Part shown: positions 8,411 through 16,565 of the stretch, piece after piece | Layout of the letters: every line of letters starts with the position of its first letter | How positions within the stretch are numbered: the first letter of the stretch is position 1 | NCBI RefSeq assembly: GCF_022549695.1 | Contig: NZ_JAKZGS010000008.1 | Coordinates: forward strand, 1-64,000 | DNA: 64,000 nucleotides | From: Belliella calami | GTDB taxonomy: Bacteria; Bacteroidota; Bacteroidia; Cytophagales; Cyclobacteriaceae | Direction of reading: 5' to 3' | Position numbers and translations under genes: made by a program | Notes under the pieces: generated by a model | The model's input: the letters and a program-made list of their open reading frames with translations, nothing else | Database searches by the model: none | Told to the model about the DNA's origin: nothing

Positions 8411-8683
8411 ATGATTCTGGATCAACCAATCAAAAAATGGTTTGTGGACAAAACTGGAAAAGATAGCAATATCAAGAGTTTTCTGAAATCTATTTCTTGG
8501 AGAATAGTCGGGACTTTCGACACCATTATCATATCCTTTTTTATCACAGGTCAATTGAAAATGGCATTATCCATTGGGTCAATAGAAGTGGTAAGCAAGG
8601 TTATTCTCTACTATTTTCATGAAAGAGTTTGGGAAAAATTCACTAAAGAGAAAAAAGATGAGCCTTCAAAAGAATTTGCATGA
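8411..8683 (+). CDS. DUF2061 family small membrane protein
   Basis: A 90-residue protein with the DUF2061 signature: KSISWRIVGTFDTIIISFFITG, a first membrane helix, then a segment IGSIEVVSKVILYYFHERVW leading to a short charged tail. DUF2061 proteins are small membrane proteins that often neighbour sulfur-assimilation genes in Bacteroidota and Proteobacteria, and their function is not established. The gene overlaps cysH by 26 bp, so the two are translationally coupled. This supports a role linked to sulfate uptake or APS reduction, but nothing in the sequence shows which. Confidence 0.85.
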   Translation: MILDQPIKKWFVDKTGKDSNIKSFLKSISWRIVGTFDTIIISFFITGQLKMALSIGSIEVVSKVILYYFHERVWEKFTKEKKDEPSKEFA

Positions 8684-9362
8684 GTTAAGACTGAAAGTCG
8701 ACAATCTTGGACCAGTAAAAGGACTGCATTTTCTTGCAGATCTATTTCGAGACAAAGTTGTGTTTTCGACATCTTTGGGACAAGAGGATCAAGTGATCAC
8801 CCAATTGATAGTTGAAAACTATATTCCAATACATATTTTTTCATTGGATACGGGAAGATTGTTTCCCGAAACATTGGATCTTTTGGCCCGAACAGAAAGT
8901 AAGTATAAAAAAAGAATAGAACTTTTATATCCGGAAAGACCATCCATTGAAGCCTTGGTTCAAGAACAAGGTATCAATGGATTTTATGATTCTGTAGAAA
9001 ACAGAAAATCTTGCTGCTATGTCAGGAAAGTAGAGCCACTAAAAAGAGCACTCGCTGGCAAAAGTATCTGGGTGACTGGCCTAAGGGCAGAGCAAAGCCC
9101 AAACAGAAGCGATATGCAAAAATTGGAATGGGACGAAGCCAATCAAATCATAAAATACAACCCTTTGCTGGATTGGACATATGATCAAATGATTGCTTAC
9201 ATAAATGATAATAATATCCCATACAATCCCTTACATGACAAAGGGTTTATCAGTATTGGATGCGCACCATGCACAAGGGCAATCTCATCAGGTGAAGAGG
9301 CAAGAGCAGGAAGATGGTGGTGGGAAGATTCGAAAAAAGAGTGTGGCTTGCATTTGAAATGA
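8658..9362 (+). CDS. cysH: Adenylyl-sulfate (APS) reductase, CysH family
   Basis: This enzyme reduces adenylyl sulfate to sulfite and AMP in the cytoplasm. I placed the start at the ATG at 8658 (MSLQKN), giving 234 residues; an ATG 39 bp upstream only adds a shadow of the DUF2061 tail. The PAPS_reductase domain spans most of the protein. Cys119-Cys120 and Cys202-x2-Cys205 form the double cysteine-pair motif that binds a [4Fe-4S] cluster in APS-specific enzymes and is missing from PAPS-specific ones. Cys229 in the ECGLH tail is the catalytic cysteine. APS specificity agrees with the absence of cysC beside cysDN. Confidence 0.95.
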   Translation: MSLQKNLHELRLKVDNLGPVKGLHFLADLFRDKVVFSTSLGQEDQVITQLIVENYIPIHIFSLDTGRLFPETLDLLARTESKYKKRIELLYPERPSIEALVQEQGINGFYDSVENRKSCCYVRKVEPLKRALAGKSIWVTGLRAEQSPNRSDMQKLEWDEANQIIKYNPLLDWTYDQMIAYINDNNIPYNPLHDKGFISIGCAPCTRAISSGEEARAGRWWWEDSKKECGLHLK

Positions 9363-9662
9363 AAAGCGAGAGACGGGAAGCAAGAGGCAAGAGTTGTAAG
9401 TCACCTCTCTCCCGAAAACATTCGGGAGAAGCTTGTCCCGCAGACCTTGCGGGGAGGTCTCGTCCCTATTTGAAACTGGAAAGTTAAAATTGAAGTTGGG
9501 GTGTGAAATTCAGTACGAGATTTCTCCCCGTAATTCTACGGGGCCAGGCCCCTTTAGTCGAAATGACTTGCCTATAAAACGAGAGGTTAAGTATAAAAAT
9601 ATTGAAAATGATTGCTGCCGATTTTTACGGCAAAAATCTAAAATCTAAAATCTAAGATAATT
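9363..9662 (+). repeat. 300-bp spacer with degenerate repeats and hairpins
   Basis: There is no gene here. The spacer begins with a purine-rich tract built on units like AAGCGAG, AAGCAAG and GGCAAGAG (9363-9394), similar to tracts at 10562-10590 and 16123-16160. Then come three hairpins: TCTCCCGAA/TTCGGGAGA (9408-9429), CCCGCA/TGCGGG (9437-9453) and CCCCGTA/TACGGGG (9526-9543). The last runs into GGGGCC-A-GGCCCC. The spacer ends with AAAATCT repeated three times (9640-9657) just before cysD. I read these as remnants of small interspersed repeats; a regulatory role is possible. Confidence 0.6.
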
Positions 9663-10562
9663 ATGTCAAACCTATTTATACCAAATCCAAAAGAAGCGGA
9701 ATCTATCCATATCTTGAGAGAAGTAGCAGCTCAGTTCGAGAAGCCCGTATTGCTTTTTTCTGGTGGTAAGGATTCCATCACTTTGGTGAGGTTAGCGCAA
9801 AAAGCTTTTTATCCAGCAAGGATTCCTTTTCCTTTACTGCACATTGATACAGGGCATAATTTTCCAGAAACTATCGAGTTCAGGGATCAATTGGTGGCAG
9901 AATTGGGATTAGAATTGATTGTTCGAAATGTACAGGATTCTATTGACCAAGGAAAAGTCACAGAGGAAAGAGGTCGATACGCAAGTAGAAATACCCTTCA
10001 GACAACTACGCTTCTTGATGCCATTGAGGAATTCAAATTCGATGCTTGTATCGGTGGAGCTAGGAGAGATGAAGAAAAAGCAAGAGCAAAAGAAAGGGTG
10101 TTTTCTGTAAGAGACGATTTTGGTCAATGGGATGAAAAAAACCAAAGACCAGAGCTTTTCGATATGCTCAATGGAAAAATCCACCAAGGACAAAACGTTA
10201 GGGTTTTCCCTATATCCAACTGGACTGAATTGGATGTTTGGGAATATATCAAAAATGAAAATATGGAAATCCCTTCTATCTATTTCGCTCACAAAAGAGA
10301 AGTATTCTTTAGAGATGGCATGGTTTGGACTGCAAACCAGCATGTTTATAGAGATAATTCGGAAGAAGTAGTAGAGAGAATGGTGCGATTCAGAACAGTA
10401 GGAGATATGACTTGTACTGCCGCGGTATTGTCAGAAGCAGACACCCTGGAAGCAGTAGTAGATGAAATCAGACTATCGACCATTTCTGAAAGAGGAGCGA
10501 GAATCGATGACAAACGATCTGAAGCCGCAATGGAGAAAAGGAAGAAAGTAGGGTACTTCTAG
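9663..10562 (+). CDS. cysD: Sulfate adenylyltransferase subunit 2
   Basis: The catalytic subunit of ATP sulfurylase forms APS from sulfate and ATP with the GTPase subunit CysN. The 299-residue length matches the family (about 300). The PP-loop SGGKDS at residues 33-38 binds ATP. Further hallmarks are HIDTGHNFPE, GGARRDEEKARAKER and the TLEAVVDEIR C-terminal region. The ATG follows three AAAATCT repeats. A repeat-bearing gap of about 300 bp separates it from cysN, but both genes keep the same strand and order as in other bacteria. Confidence 0.97.
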   Translation: MSNLFIPNPKEAESIHILREVAAQFEKPVLLFSGGKDSITLVRLAQKAFYPARIPFPLLHIDTGHNFPETIEFRDQLVAELGLELIVRNVQDSIDQGKVTEERGRYASRNTLQTTTLLDAIEEFKFDACIGGARRDEEKARAKERVFSVRDDFGQWDEKNQRPELFDMLNGKIHQGQNVRVFPISNWTELDVWEYIKNENMEIPSIYFAHKREVFFRDGMVWTANQHVYRDNSEEVVERMVRFRTVGDMTCTAAVLSEADTLEAVVDEIRLSTISERGARIDDKRSEAAMEKRKKVGYF

Positions 10563-10731
10563 AAGCGAGAAGCAAGAGACAAGAAGCGATGCAATCAACC
10601 ACGAAGTGCCTGCCTGCTGCAGGCAGGGTTAAACTTTGAATAGCCCCGTATGAAATGCGGGGAATGAAAATGATGAAGAGGGACGACAACCCCGAAGGGC
10701 CTGCCTGGCGTCAGACAGGGTTAAACTTCTC
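10562..10731 (+). repeat. REP-like repeat copies between cysD and cysN
   Basis: The 305-bp cysD-cysN gap holds no gene. It starts with a purine-rich tract (10562-10590). Next is a unit running ACCACGAAGTG, hairpin CCTGCCTGC/GCAGGCAGG (10609-10627), GTTAAACTTTGAATAG, hairpin CCCCG/CGGGG (10644-10662). A second, partial copy (CAACCCCGAAGGGCCTGCC ... CAGGGTTAAACTT) follows at 10686-10728. A third occurs at 12183-12233. The rest of the gap to 10867 shows nothing recognisable. Same-strand, hairpin-bearing copies in spacers look like a REP/MITE family. Confidence 0.6.
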
Positions 10732-10867
10732 AAGTCAATAGAAAAAAGTGTCAAGTAATTTCAGGATGTGAAATACGAACTTTCAGAGAGAAAAGTAACT
10801 AGAAACAAAAAACAAGGCTCAGCAGACTTTGCTCCTCTGCTACCTTTGCGAGAAATAAGAAACGACA

Positions 10868-12121
10868 ATGGAAAATAGAAAACTTATAAAAATAGCTACA
10901 GCTGGCTCAGTGGATGATGGGAAAAGTACCCTTATCGGTAGATTGCTTTATGATACGGGGTCTTTGACTACCGACAAGCTTGAAGCAATAGAGCGAAATA
11001 GCAAACAAAAAGGATATGATTATCTGGATTTTTCCTTGGCTACTGATGGGTTGGTGGCAGAGAGAGAGCAGGGTATTACCATAGATGTAGCACATATTTA
11101 TTTCAATACAGACAAAACCAACTTTATCGTAGCTGACACACCAGGCCATGTAGAATACACAAGGAATATGGTGACAGGTGCATCTACTTCACAAGTTGCG
11201 ATTATATTGATCGATGCCCGTAAAGGTGTCATTGAGCAGACTTATAGGCATTTTTTTATCAGCAATCTTTTGCGTTTAAGCCACGTAGTAGTCGCTGTCA
11301 ACAAAATGGATCTGGTGAATTTTGATGAAGAGGTATATTTGAAAATCAAATCGGATTTTGAAAAACTTGTAGCGAAAAGTGATTTCACTTCTGATCAAAT
11401 CACTTTTATTCCAATATCAGCTTTGAAAGGTGAGAATGTCTCCGAAAAGTCAGAGTTGATGAATTGGTACATTGGGAATACACTTTTGGATCACCTAGAG
11501 GTACTTGAGCCATCAGATTTGCAAGAAAGCAGTGCTGCAAGATTCCCAGTTCAGTTTGTGATAAGACCAAAGACAGAAGCTTACCATGATTTCAGAGGTT
11601 TTGCAGGAAAAGTGTATGGTGGAAGTTTGAAAAAAGGAGATAGCATCACCGTTTTGCCTTCATTCACAGAATCCAAAATCAAGGCTATTCATTTCTTCGA
11701 AAATGAACTCGAAGAAGCGACACCAGGCGCTTCGGTTACCTTGACTTTAGAAGATGAAGTCAACGTAAGCAGAGGAGATACCATCGTAAAATCATCTGAT
11801 TTACCTAGTTCTGAAAAATCTATTTCAGCCACCATCTGTCAAGTAAATGTAAAACCACTTCGTGTAGGAGATAAATATACCCTACAACATGGAGTCAATA
11901 GGGTTTTGGCAAAAGTAGAAAGCATCCAAGGAAAAATTAAAACAGATTTTTCAGGGGAAGAGACTACAGAGCAGTTGAAACTGAATGACATCGGTAAAGT
12001 GTCTTTCAAATTGAGCAAAGCAATCCATTTTGATTCCTATAAGCAAAATAAATCAACTGGAAGCTTTATTCTAATTGACGAAGGTTCATTTGATACAGTC
12101 AGTGTTGGGTTTATTGATTGA
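10868..12121 (+). CDS. cysN: Sulfate adenylyltransferase subunit 1 (GTPase)
   Basis: This regulatory GTPase subunit couples GTP hydrolysis to APS formation by CysD. The GTP-binding motifs are AGSVDDGKST (residues 12-21), DTPGH (90-94) and NKMD (145-148), followed by two EF-Tu-like beta-barrel domains. At 417 residues it is somewhat shorter than the E. coli protein (about 475). There is no C-terminal APS kinase (CysC) domain, which occurs as a fusion in many bacteria. No separate cysC gene is in the cluster, in line with direct APS reduction by the neighbouring CysH. Confidence 0.96.
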   Translation: MENRKLIKIATAGSVDDGKSTLIGRLLYDTGSLTTDKLEAIERNSKQKGYDYLDFSLATDGLVAEREQGITIDVAHIYFNTDKTNFIVADTPGHVEYTRNMVTGASTSQVAIILIDARKGVIEQTYRHFFISNLLRLSHVVVAVNKMDLVNFDEEVYLKIKSDFEKLVAKSDFTSDQITFIPISALKGENVSEKSELMNWYIGNTLLDHLEVLEPSDLQESSAARFPVQFVIRPKTEAYHDFRGFAGKVYGGSLKKGDSITVLPSFTESKIKAIHFFENELEEATPGASVTLTLEDEVNVSRGDTIVKSSDLPSSEKSISATICQVNVKPLRVGDKYTLQHGVNRVLAKVESIQGKIKTDFSGEETTEQLKLNDIGKVSFKLSKAIHFDSYKQNKSTGSFILIDEGSFDTVSVGFID

Positions 12122-12441
12122 AGATTGTAGAAGGTAGATTTAAGATTAAAAATTGGAAATAAGGAGGATGAAAATGATTTGATAACCACGAAGTGATTGA
12201 ACCTTGAATAACCTCGTATGAAATGCAGGGAATTAAGCAGAAACATATCGTATTGATCAATCCTAAAGGGGTTGAATTTGGGGGATAGATTAATAATTCT
12301 AGAAATAGAATTTCCTTTAAATTCTGATCCAAAGTCATAAAGTGCCAATTTCCAAGTCAGAAATAAAGCAGGTTTACAAAACTTAGTACGTGGTATTTTG
12401 TACTACAAAAAAACCTATCAAACCTATAGAGAAAAAATATT
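12122..12441 (+). repeat. 320-bp spacer with a third REP-like copy
   Basis: There is no gene between cysN and the sulfite reductase. Bases 12183-12233 repeat the ACCACGAAGTG ... CTTTGAATAACC-like unit seen between cysD and cysN, but without the first hairpin and with a decayed second one (CCTCGTATGAAATGCAGGG). An A/G-rich tract with GATTTAAGATTAAAA precedes it. The remainder is AT-rich and featureless. Confidence 0.55.
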
Positions 12442-14544
12442 ATGCAAAGCTTTAGAACAGAAATAGAAAATCCGATAGTTGAAAAAGATATTATCGAGCT
12501 TGAAAAGAAAATAGCACTTTTCAAGGAAGGGAAAATTGATGATGAAAAATTCAGAAGTTTGAGGCTTGCCCGTGGGATTTATGGACAAAGACAGCAAGGT
12601 GTTCAAATGATCAGGATCAAACTCCCCTACGGAAGGGTCAGTTCAGAGCAGTTGCATAGGATCTCTGAGGTTTCGGATAAATACTCTACAGGAAGACTTC
12701 ATATCACCACCCGACAGGATATTCAAATCCACTATGTCAAAATTGATCAGACTCCTGAGCTTTGGGCAGAACTGGAGAAAGATGATGTAACGATCAGGGA
12801 AGCATGTGGGAATACAGTAAGAAATGTAACAGCATCTGAAATGGCTGGTATTGATCCGAACGAACCGTTTGATGTAACACCTTATGCAGAAGCCACTTTC
12901 CAATATTTTCTTAGAAATCCAATCTCACAAGAAATGGGAAGGAAATTCAAAATAGCTTTTTCCTCAAGTGATGAAGATACAGCCTTGGCCTACCTTCATG
13001 ATATTGGAGTGATTCCAAAGGTGAGCGTTGAAAACGGAGAAACTATAAGAGGATTTAAAGTCTTGCTTGGTGGCGGGCTAGGTTCACAGCCCAGACATGC
13101 AGATGCTGTCTATGAATTTTTGCCTACCGAAAAATTGATTCCTTTCATTGAAAGTGTGATCAGGATATTTGATAGATATGGTGAAAGGGCCAAAAGAATG
13201 AAAGCCAGAATGAAGTTTTTGGTCAAAGATTTAGGTCTTGATGTGTTCTTGGATTTGGTCAAAGTAGAGGAGAAATCACTTCCATTCAAAACTTATCCAA
13301 TAGATTATAAAAGCTATGAAAAAGCACAATCACTTCCTTCTCCTGAAATTGTAAATGTGCAAGAGCCTGCGGATCTGGCTTACGAGCAATGGAAGCTAAC
13401 CAACATCATCCCCCAAAAACAAGAAGGATATGTTGCCATAGGGATAAAGGTAAAATTGGGGGATTTCTATACCGATAAGGCAAGACTTTTGGCAGATTTG
13501 GTAAAGAGGCATGCAAACAATGAAATCAGGTTCACCTTGAGACAGAATATTCTAATCAGAGATGTCAAGCAAGAATTGATTCCTTTTTTCTACCAAGAAC
13601 TCAAAAAGCTTGGCTTTGTAGATAGGGGATACAATACTCTTGGAGACATCACGGCTTGTCCGGGTACAGATACTTGTAATCTGGGGATTGCTTCTAGCAC
13701 AGGGGCGGCTGATGTCTTGGAAGATGTGATTTTCAATGAATATCCACAATACCTCAACAATAAAGATCTGACGATCAAGATTTCTGGCTGTATGAACGCT
13801 TGTGGCCAGCATAACATGGCGTCCATCGGTTTCCAAGGAATGTCGATCAAAGCCGGCAAGAATGTGCTCCCTGCATTGCAAGTACTTCTTGGTGGAGGGA
13901 CTTTAGGAAATGGGGAAGGAAGATTTGCAGACAAAGTAATCAAGATACCAAGTAAAAGAGGCCCTCAGGCTTTGAGGATTTTGTTGGATGATTTTGAATC
14001 AAATGCGCTACAGGAAGAGAACTTCCTCGGTTATTATGACCGCCAAGGGCAAATGTATTTCTATGAAATATTGAAGGAAACAGCCAATATCGATGATGTA
14101 GTAGAAAGTGATTTTATCGATTGGGGCAACAATGATCCTTACATAAAGGAAATTGGAGTAGGAGAGTGTGCAGGGGTGATTATTGACTTGGTTTCTACTT
14201 TACTATTGGAGGCAAGGGAAAAAATAGCCAATGCTGAAGAAAGTCTAGAAACAGGAGCTTGGTCTGATGCAATTTACCACACTTATGCAGGATTGGTAAA
14301 TACTGCCAAGGCAATTTTGCTTGCAGAAGGAGTAAATACAAATTCACATGCGAGCATTTTGAAGCAATACGACGAGCAATTTACAGAGACAGGAAAGATC
14401 GATTTAGGAAACTCTATAGAAGAGATCACCTATCAAATAAAAAACAATGAGCCTTCTGAGGAGTTTGCAAGGGCCTATTTTGCGAATGCGCAAAGTGTTT
14501 TTGAAACTATCAGTGACTACAGAGCTAAAGAAGTACAAGCATGA
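12442..14544 (+). CDS. Siroheme sulfite reductase with C-terminal HEPN-like domain
   Basis: The protein reduces sulfite to sulfide. The 700 residues hold two ferredoxin-like/siroheme half-domains: the N-terminal half has LARGIYGQRQ and GRLHITTRQDIQIHYV, the second half the matching FTLRQNILIRDV. The [4Fe-4S]-siroheme ligands are Cys406, Cys412 (ACPGTDTC), Cys450 and Cys454 (SGCMNACGQH). After about residue 575 a helical extension (LVSTLLLEAREKI, GAWSDAIYHTYAGLVNTAKAIL) looks like a HEPN-type domain not found in E. coli CysI. The electron donor is not encoded nearby; ferredoxin is likely. The gene overlaps cobA by 4 bp, tying it to siroheme synthesis. A nitrite reductase role is less likely given the sulfur context. 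Confidence 0.92.
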   Translation: MQSFRTEIENPIVEKDIIELEKKIALFKEGKIDDEKFRSLRLARGIYGQRQQGVQMIRIKLPYGRVSSEQLHRISEVSDKYSTGRLHITTRQDIQIHYVKIDQTPELWAELEKDDVTIREACGNTVRNVTASEMAGIDPNEPFDVTPYAEATFQYFLRNPISQEMGRKFKIAFSSSDEDTALAYLHDIGVIPKVSVENGETIRGFKVLLGGGLGSQPRHADAVYEFLPTEKLIPFIESVIRIFDRYGERAKRMKARMKFLVKDLGLDVFLDLVKVEEKSLPFKTYPIDYKSYEKAQSLPSPEIVNVQEPADLAYEQWKLTNIIPQKQEGYVAIGIKVKLGDFYTDKARLLADLVKRHANNEIRFTLRQNILIRDVKQELIPFFYQELKKLGFVDRGYNTLGDITACPGTDTCNLGIASSTGAADVLEDVIFNEYPQYLNNKDLTIKISGCMNACGQHNMASIGFQGMSIKAGKNVLPALQVLLGGGTLGNGEGRFADKVIKIPSKRGPQALRILLDDFESNALQEENFLGYYDRQGQMYFYEILKETANIDDVVESDFIDWGNNDPYIKEIGVGECAGVIIDLVSTLLLEAREKIANAEESLETGAWSDAIYHTYAGLVNTAKAILLAEGVNTNSHASILKQYDEQFTETGKIDLGNSIEEITYQIKNNEPSEEFARAYFANAQSVFETISDYRAKEVQA

Positions 14545-15311
14545 GAAGCGAAATCAAACCTAAAGTAACACTAGTTGGAGCTGGCCCAGGTGATCCAGAA
14601 TTGATCACTCTCAAAGGGATTTTGGCAATCAACAAAGCAGATGTCGTGCTGTATGATGCATTGGTAGACCCTACTTTGCTAAAGCATGCGCCAGATAATG
14701 CGATCAAAATATTTGTAGGAAAAAGAGTGGGTAAGCATTCTTGTCCGCAAGAAGATACCAATAGATTGTGTGTAGAATATGCGTTAAAGCATGGTCATGT
14801 GGTTCGACTGAAAGGAGGAGATCCGTTTGTATTTGGTAGAGGCTCCGAGGAAATTGATTATATCGAAGCTTTCGGAATACCAACTACTGTCGTTTCTGGC
14901 ATCAGCTCTTCTGTTGCAGTACCTGCGGCAGTAGGGATTCCTGTTACAAAAAGAGGAGTTTCCGAAAGTTTCTGGGTGATCACTGGAACGACTTCCAAGG
15001 GTGAAATATCCAGGGACATAGCATTGGCAGCACAGTCAACAGCTACGGTTGTGATCTTGATGGGAACCAAAAAATTGCCCGAAATCATCAAAACCTATAA
15101 AGACTATTCTAAGCATGATCTTCCGATAGCAATCATCCAAAGTGGTACTACCAAAGATCAGAAGCTTGTGGCTGGAACCATAAGTGACATCCAGGGAAAA
15201 GCCGAAAGCGAAGGCGTAGGAGCTCCTGCGATTATCATCATCGGTGAGGTAGTGAAGGAAAGTTATAGGTTGAAGGAGATATATCAGGAAGTAGAAAAGA
15301 TATCTATCTGA
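14541..15311 (+). CDS. cobA: Uroporphyrinogen-III C-methyltransferase
   Basis: This SAM-dependent enzyme converts uroporphyrinogen III to precorrin-2, the first dedicated step to siroheme. The 256 residues match single-domain CobA/SUMT. The start TLVGAGPGDPELITLKG and the middle HVVRLKGGDPFVFGRGSEE are the two family signatures, followed by GISSSVAVPAAVGIPVTKR. Its ATG overlaps the stop of the sulfite reductase (ATGA), showing translational coupling. It supplies the cofactor for the enzyme encoded just before it. Confidence 0.96.
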   Translation: MRSEIKPKVTLVGAGPGDPELITLKGILAINKADVVLYDALVDPTLLKHAPDNAIKIFVGKRVGKHSCPQEDTNRLCVEYALKHGHVVRLKGGDPFVFGRGSEEIDYIEAFGIPTTVVSGISSSVAVPAAVGIPVTKRGVSESFWVITGTTSKGEISRDIALAAQSTATVVILMGTKKLPEIIKTYKDYSKHDLPIAIIQSGTTKDQKLVAGTISDIQGKAESEGVGAPAIIIIGEVVKESYRLKEIYQEVEKISI

Positions 15312-15473
15312 GAATTGATATTCAATTGATATTTGTGGATATTTTGATATTCGGATGATCAGAAGTCTCTTCAACTTATTCAGTATCGAAAAATATTGCA
15401 AAGCCAATACCCTAGTATCTCCTGCGTTTAAATTCAAGTTTGCTTTTATCTCATATCTAGCGTTTCATATCTC

Positions 15474-16061
15474 ATGTCCAAAAACACCCTGTATCCCATC
15501 TTCCTTAAAGCCCATGAATTGAATTTTCTGCTAATTGGTGGAGGATTTGTAGGTACGGAAAAGTTGAGTTTTCTGCTCAAAAGCAGTCCGGAAGCCCAAG
15601 TAACTGCAGTTTCAAAAGAATTCAATTCTGAGTTTTTGGAGCTGGCTGAGTCTGCTGCCAATGTTACTTTGATTCAAGATGTGTATCACGAAAAGTATCT
15701 TGGGGGGAAGCACATAGTCATTGCGGCTACCAATTTCCCCGAGATCAACAGACAGATTCATGATGAAGCCAAAGAAAGGTATATTCTGGTCAATGTAGCT
15801 GACACCCCAGAACTTTGTGATTTTTATTTGGGTGGAATTGTGACAAAAGGGAATCTGAAGATTGCGATCAGTACCAATGGCAAATCCCCAACTACGGCCA
15901 AAAGACTTCGACAACTGCTAGAAGAAGTGCTTCCTGAAGAAGTAGATGACTTATTGGAAAATCTCAATGCTTATCGCGATACCCTCAAAGGGGATTTTGA
16001 GTATAAGGTGAAAGCAATGAATGAAATCACAGGCTTATTGGTGGAGAAGGGGAAGGTGTAG
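15474..16061 (+). CDS. Precorrin-2 dehydrogenase / sirohydrochlorin ferrochelatase (Met8/CysG N-domain)
   Basis: A 195-residue protein equivalent to yeast Met8 or the N-terminal half of CysG. It oxidises precorrin-2 with NAD+ and inserts iron to give siroheme. The NAD-binding GGGFVGTEK lies at residues 22-30. The NVADTPELCDF segment holds the family's catalytic Asp (Asp110), and STNGKSPTTAKRLRQLLE closes the domain. It ends the sulfur cluster. The 160-bp gap before it is AT-rich with repeated GATATT motifs and no gene. Confidence 0.93.
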   Translation: MSKNTLYPIFLKAHELNFLLIGGGFVGTEKLSFLLKSSPEAQVTAVSKEFNSEFLELAESAANVTLIQDVYHEKYLGGKHIVIAATNFPEINRQIHDEAKERYILVNVADTPELCDFYLGGIVTKGNLKIAISTNGKSPTTAKRLRQLLEEVLPEEVDDLLENLNAYRDTLKGDFEYKVKAMNEITGLLVEKGKV

Positions 16062-16122
16062 GAGTAATGGGTTTCTCGCAAAGAACTCAAAAGGGCAGAG
16101 ATGCGCTAAGTTAGATTTTAAA

Positions 16123-16163
16123 TGCGAGACAAAGACAGAAGAGTCAAGAAACAAGAATCCAGA
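16123..16163 (+). repeat. Purine-rich degenerate repeat tract after the sulfur cluster
   Basis: The tract runs GCGAGACAAAGACAGAAGAG then TCAAGAAACAAGAATCCAGAG. It resembles those starting at 9363 and 10562, all on the same strand in gaps of the sulfur cluster. It contains no gene. Confidence 0.45.
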
Positions 16164-16221
16164 GCCACGAAACTAAGTCACAGAAAAATAAACCGATAAA
16201 AAGCAGAATTGACTTAAAAAA

Positions 16222-16266
16222 ATCAGGATATACTTCTAGAATCAGAAAATCTGAGTATATCCTGAT
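16222..16266 (-). terminator. Strong hairpin terminator, probably bidirectional
   Basis: A 13-bp perfect stem (ATCAGGATATACT with AGTATATCCTGAT) encloses a smaller hairpin (TCAGA-AAA-TCTGA). On the minus strand it is followed by seven T residues, so it would end the transcript of the outer-membrane-protein remnant just upstream. It may also stop read-through from the sulfur genes. Confidence 0.75.
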
Positions 16267-16281
16267 CTTTAGACTTTTTAA

Positions 16282-16434
16282 TTAGAAAAACCTAATTCCC
16301 ACTGTTGGAATAATTGTTTTGATATTGTCAGTAATAATGAATCCTGCATTCAATTGGAAGTCTCCTTTGATGTGATACCTATAGGCAAGTTTAATCGTTT
16401 CACCTTGGAAGACTGGACCAGAATCATTCAATAT
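16282..16434 (-). pseudogene. C-terminal remnant of an outer-membrane beta-barrel protein
   Basis: Fifty codons on the minus strand end in PTVGIRFF and a stop. Alternating hydrophobic residues (KLAYRYHIKGDFQLNAGFI, then NIKTIIPTVGIRFF) and a terminal Phe are typical of the last strands of an outer-membrane barrel. An in-frame TGA at 16435-16437 cuts it off, no start codon is available, and the upstream sequence is unrelated. A terminator hairpin correctly placed 16 bp beyond the stop supports this having once been a gene. The parent family cannot be named from 50 residues. Confidence 0.65.
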
Positions 16435-16565
16435 TCAATTTAAAGAGTCTTCTTACCTAAAAAAGGTTGGAATGAAAGTTAAAAAAAGCTATTATTTTTC
16501 ATATTTATCAATTTTAAAAACTGCCATTCTTTGTGAGTCTCTAAAAATCACGATATTGGAGAAAT

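Noticed and set aside
9433-9648. 71-residue frame between cysH and cysD
   Set aside because: It runs through hairpin repeats and has no protein-like composition or start context.
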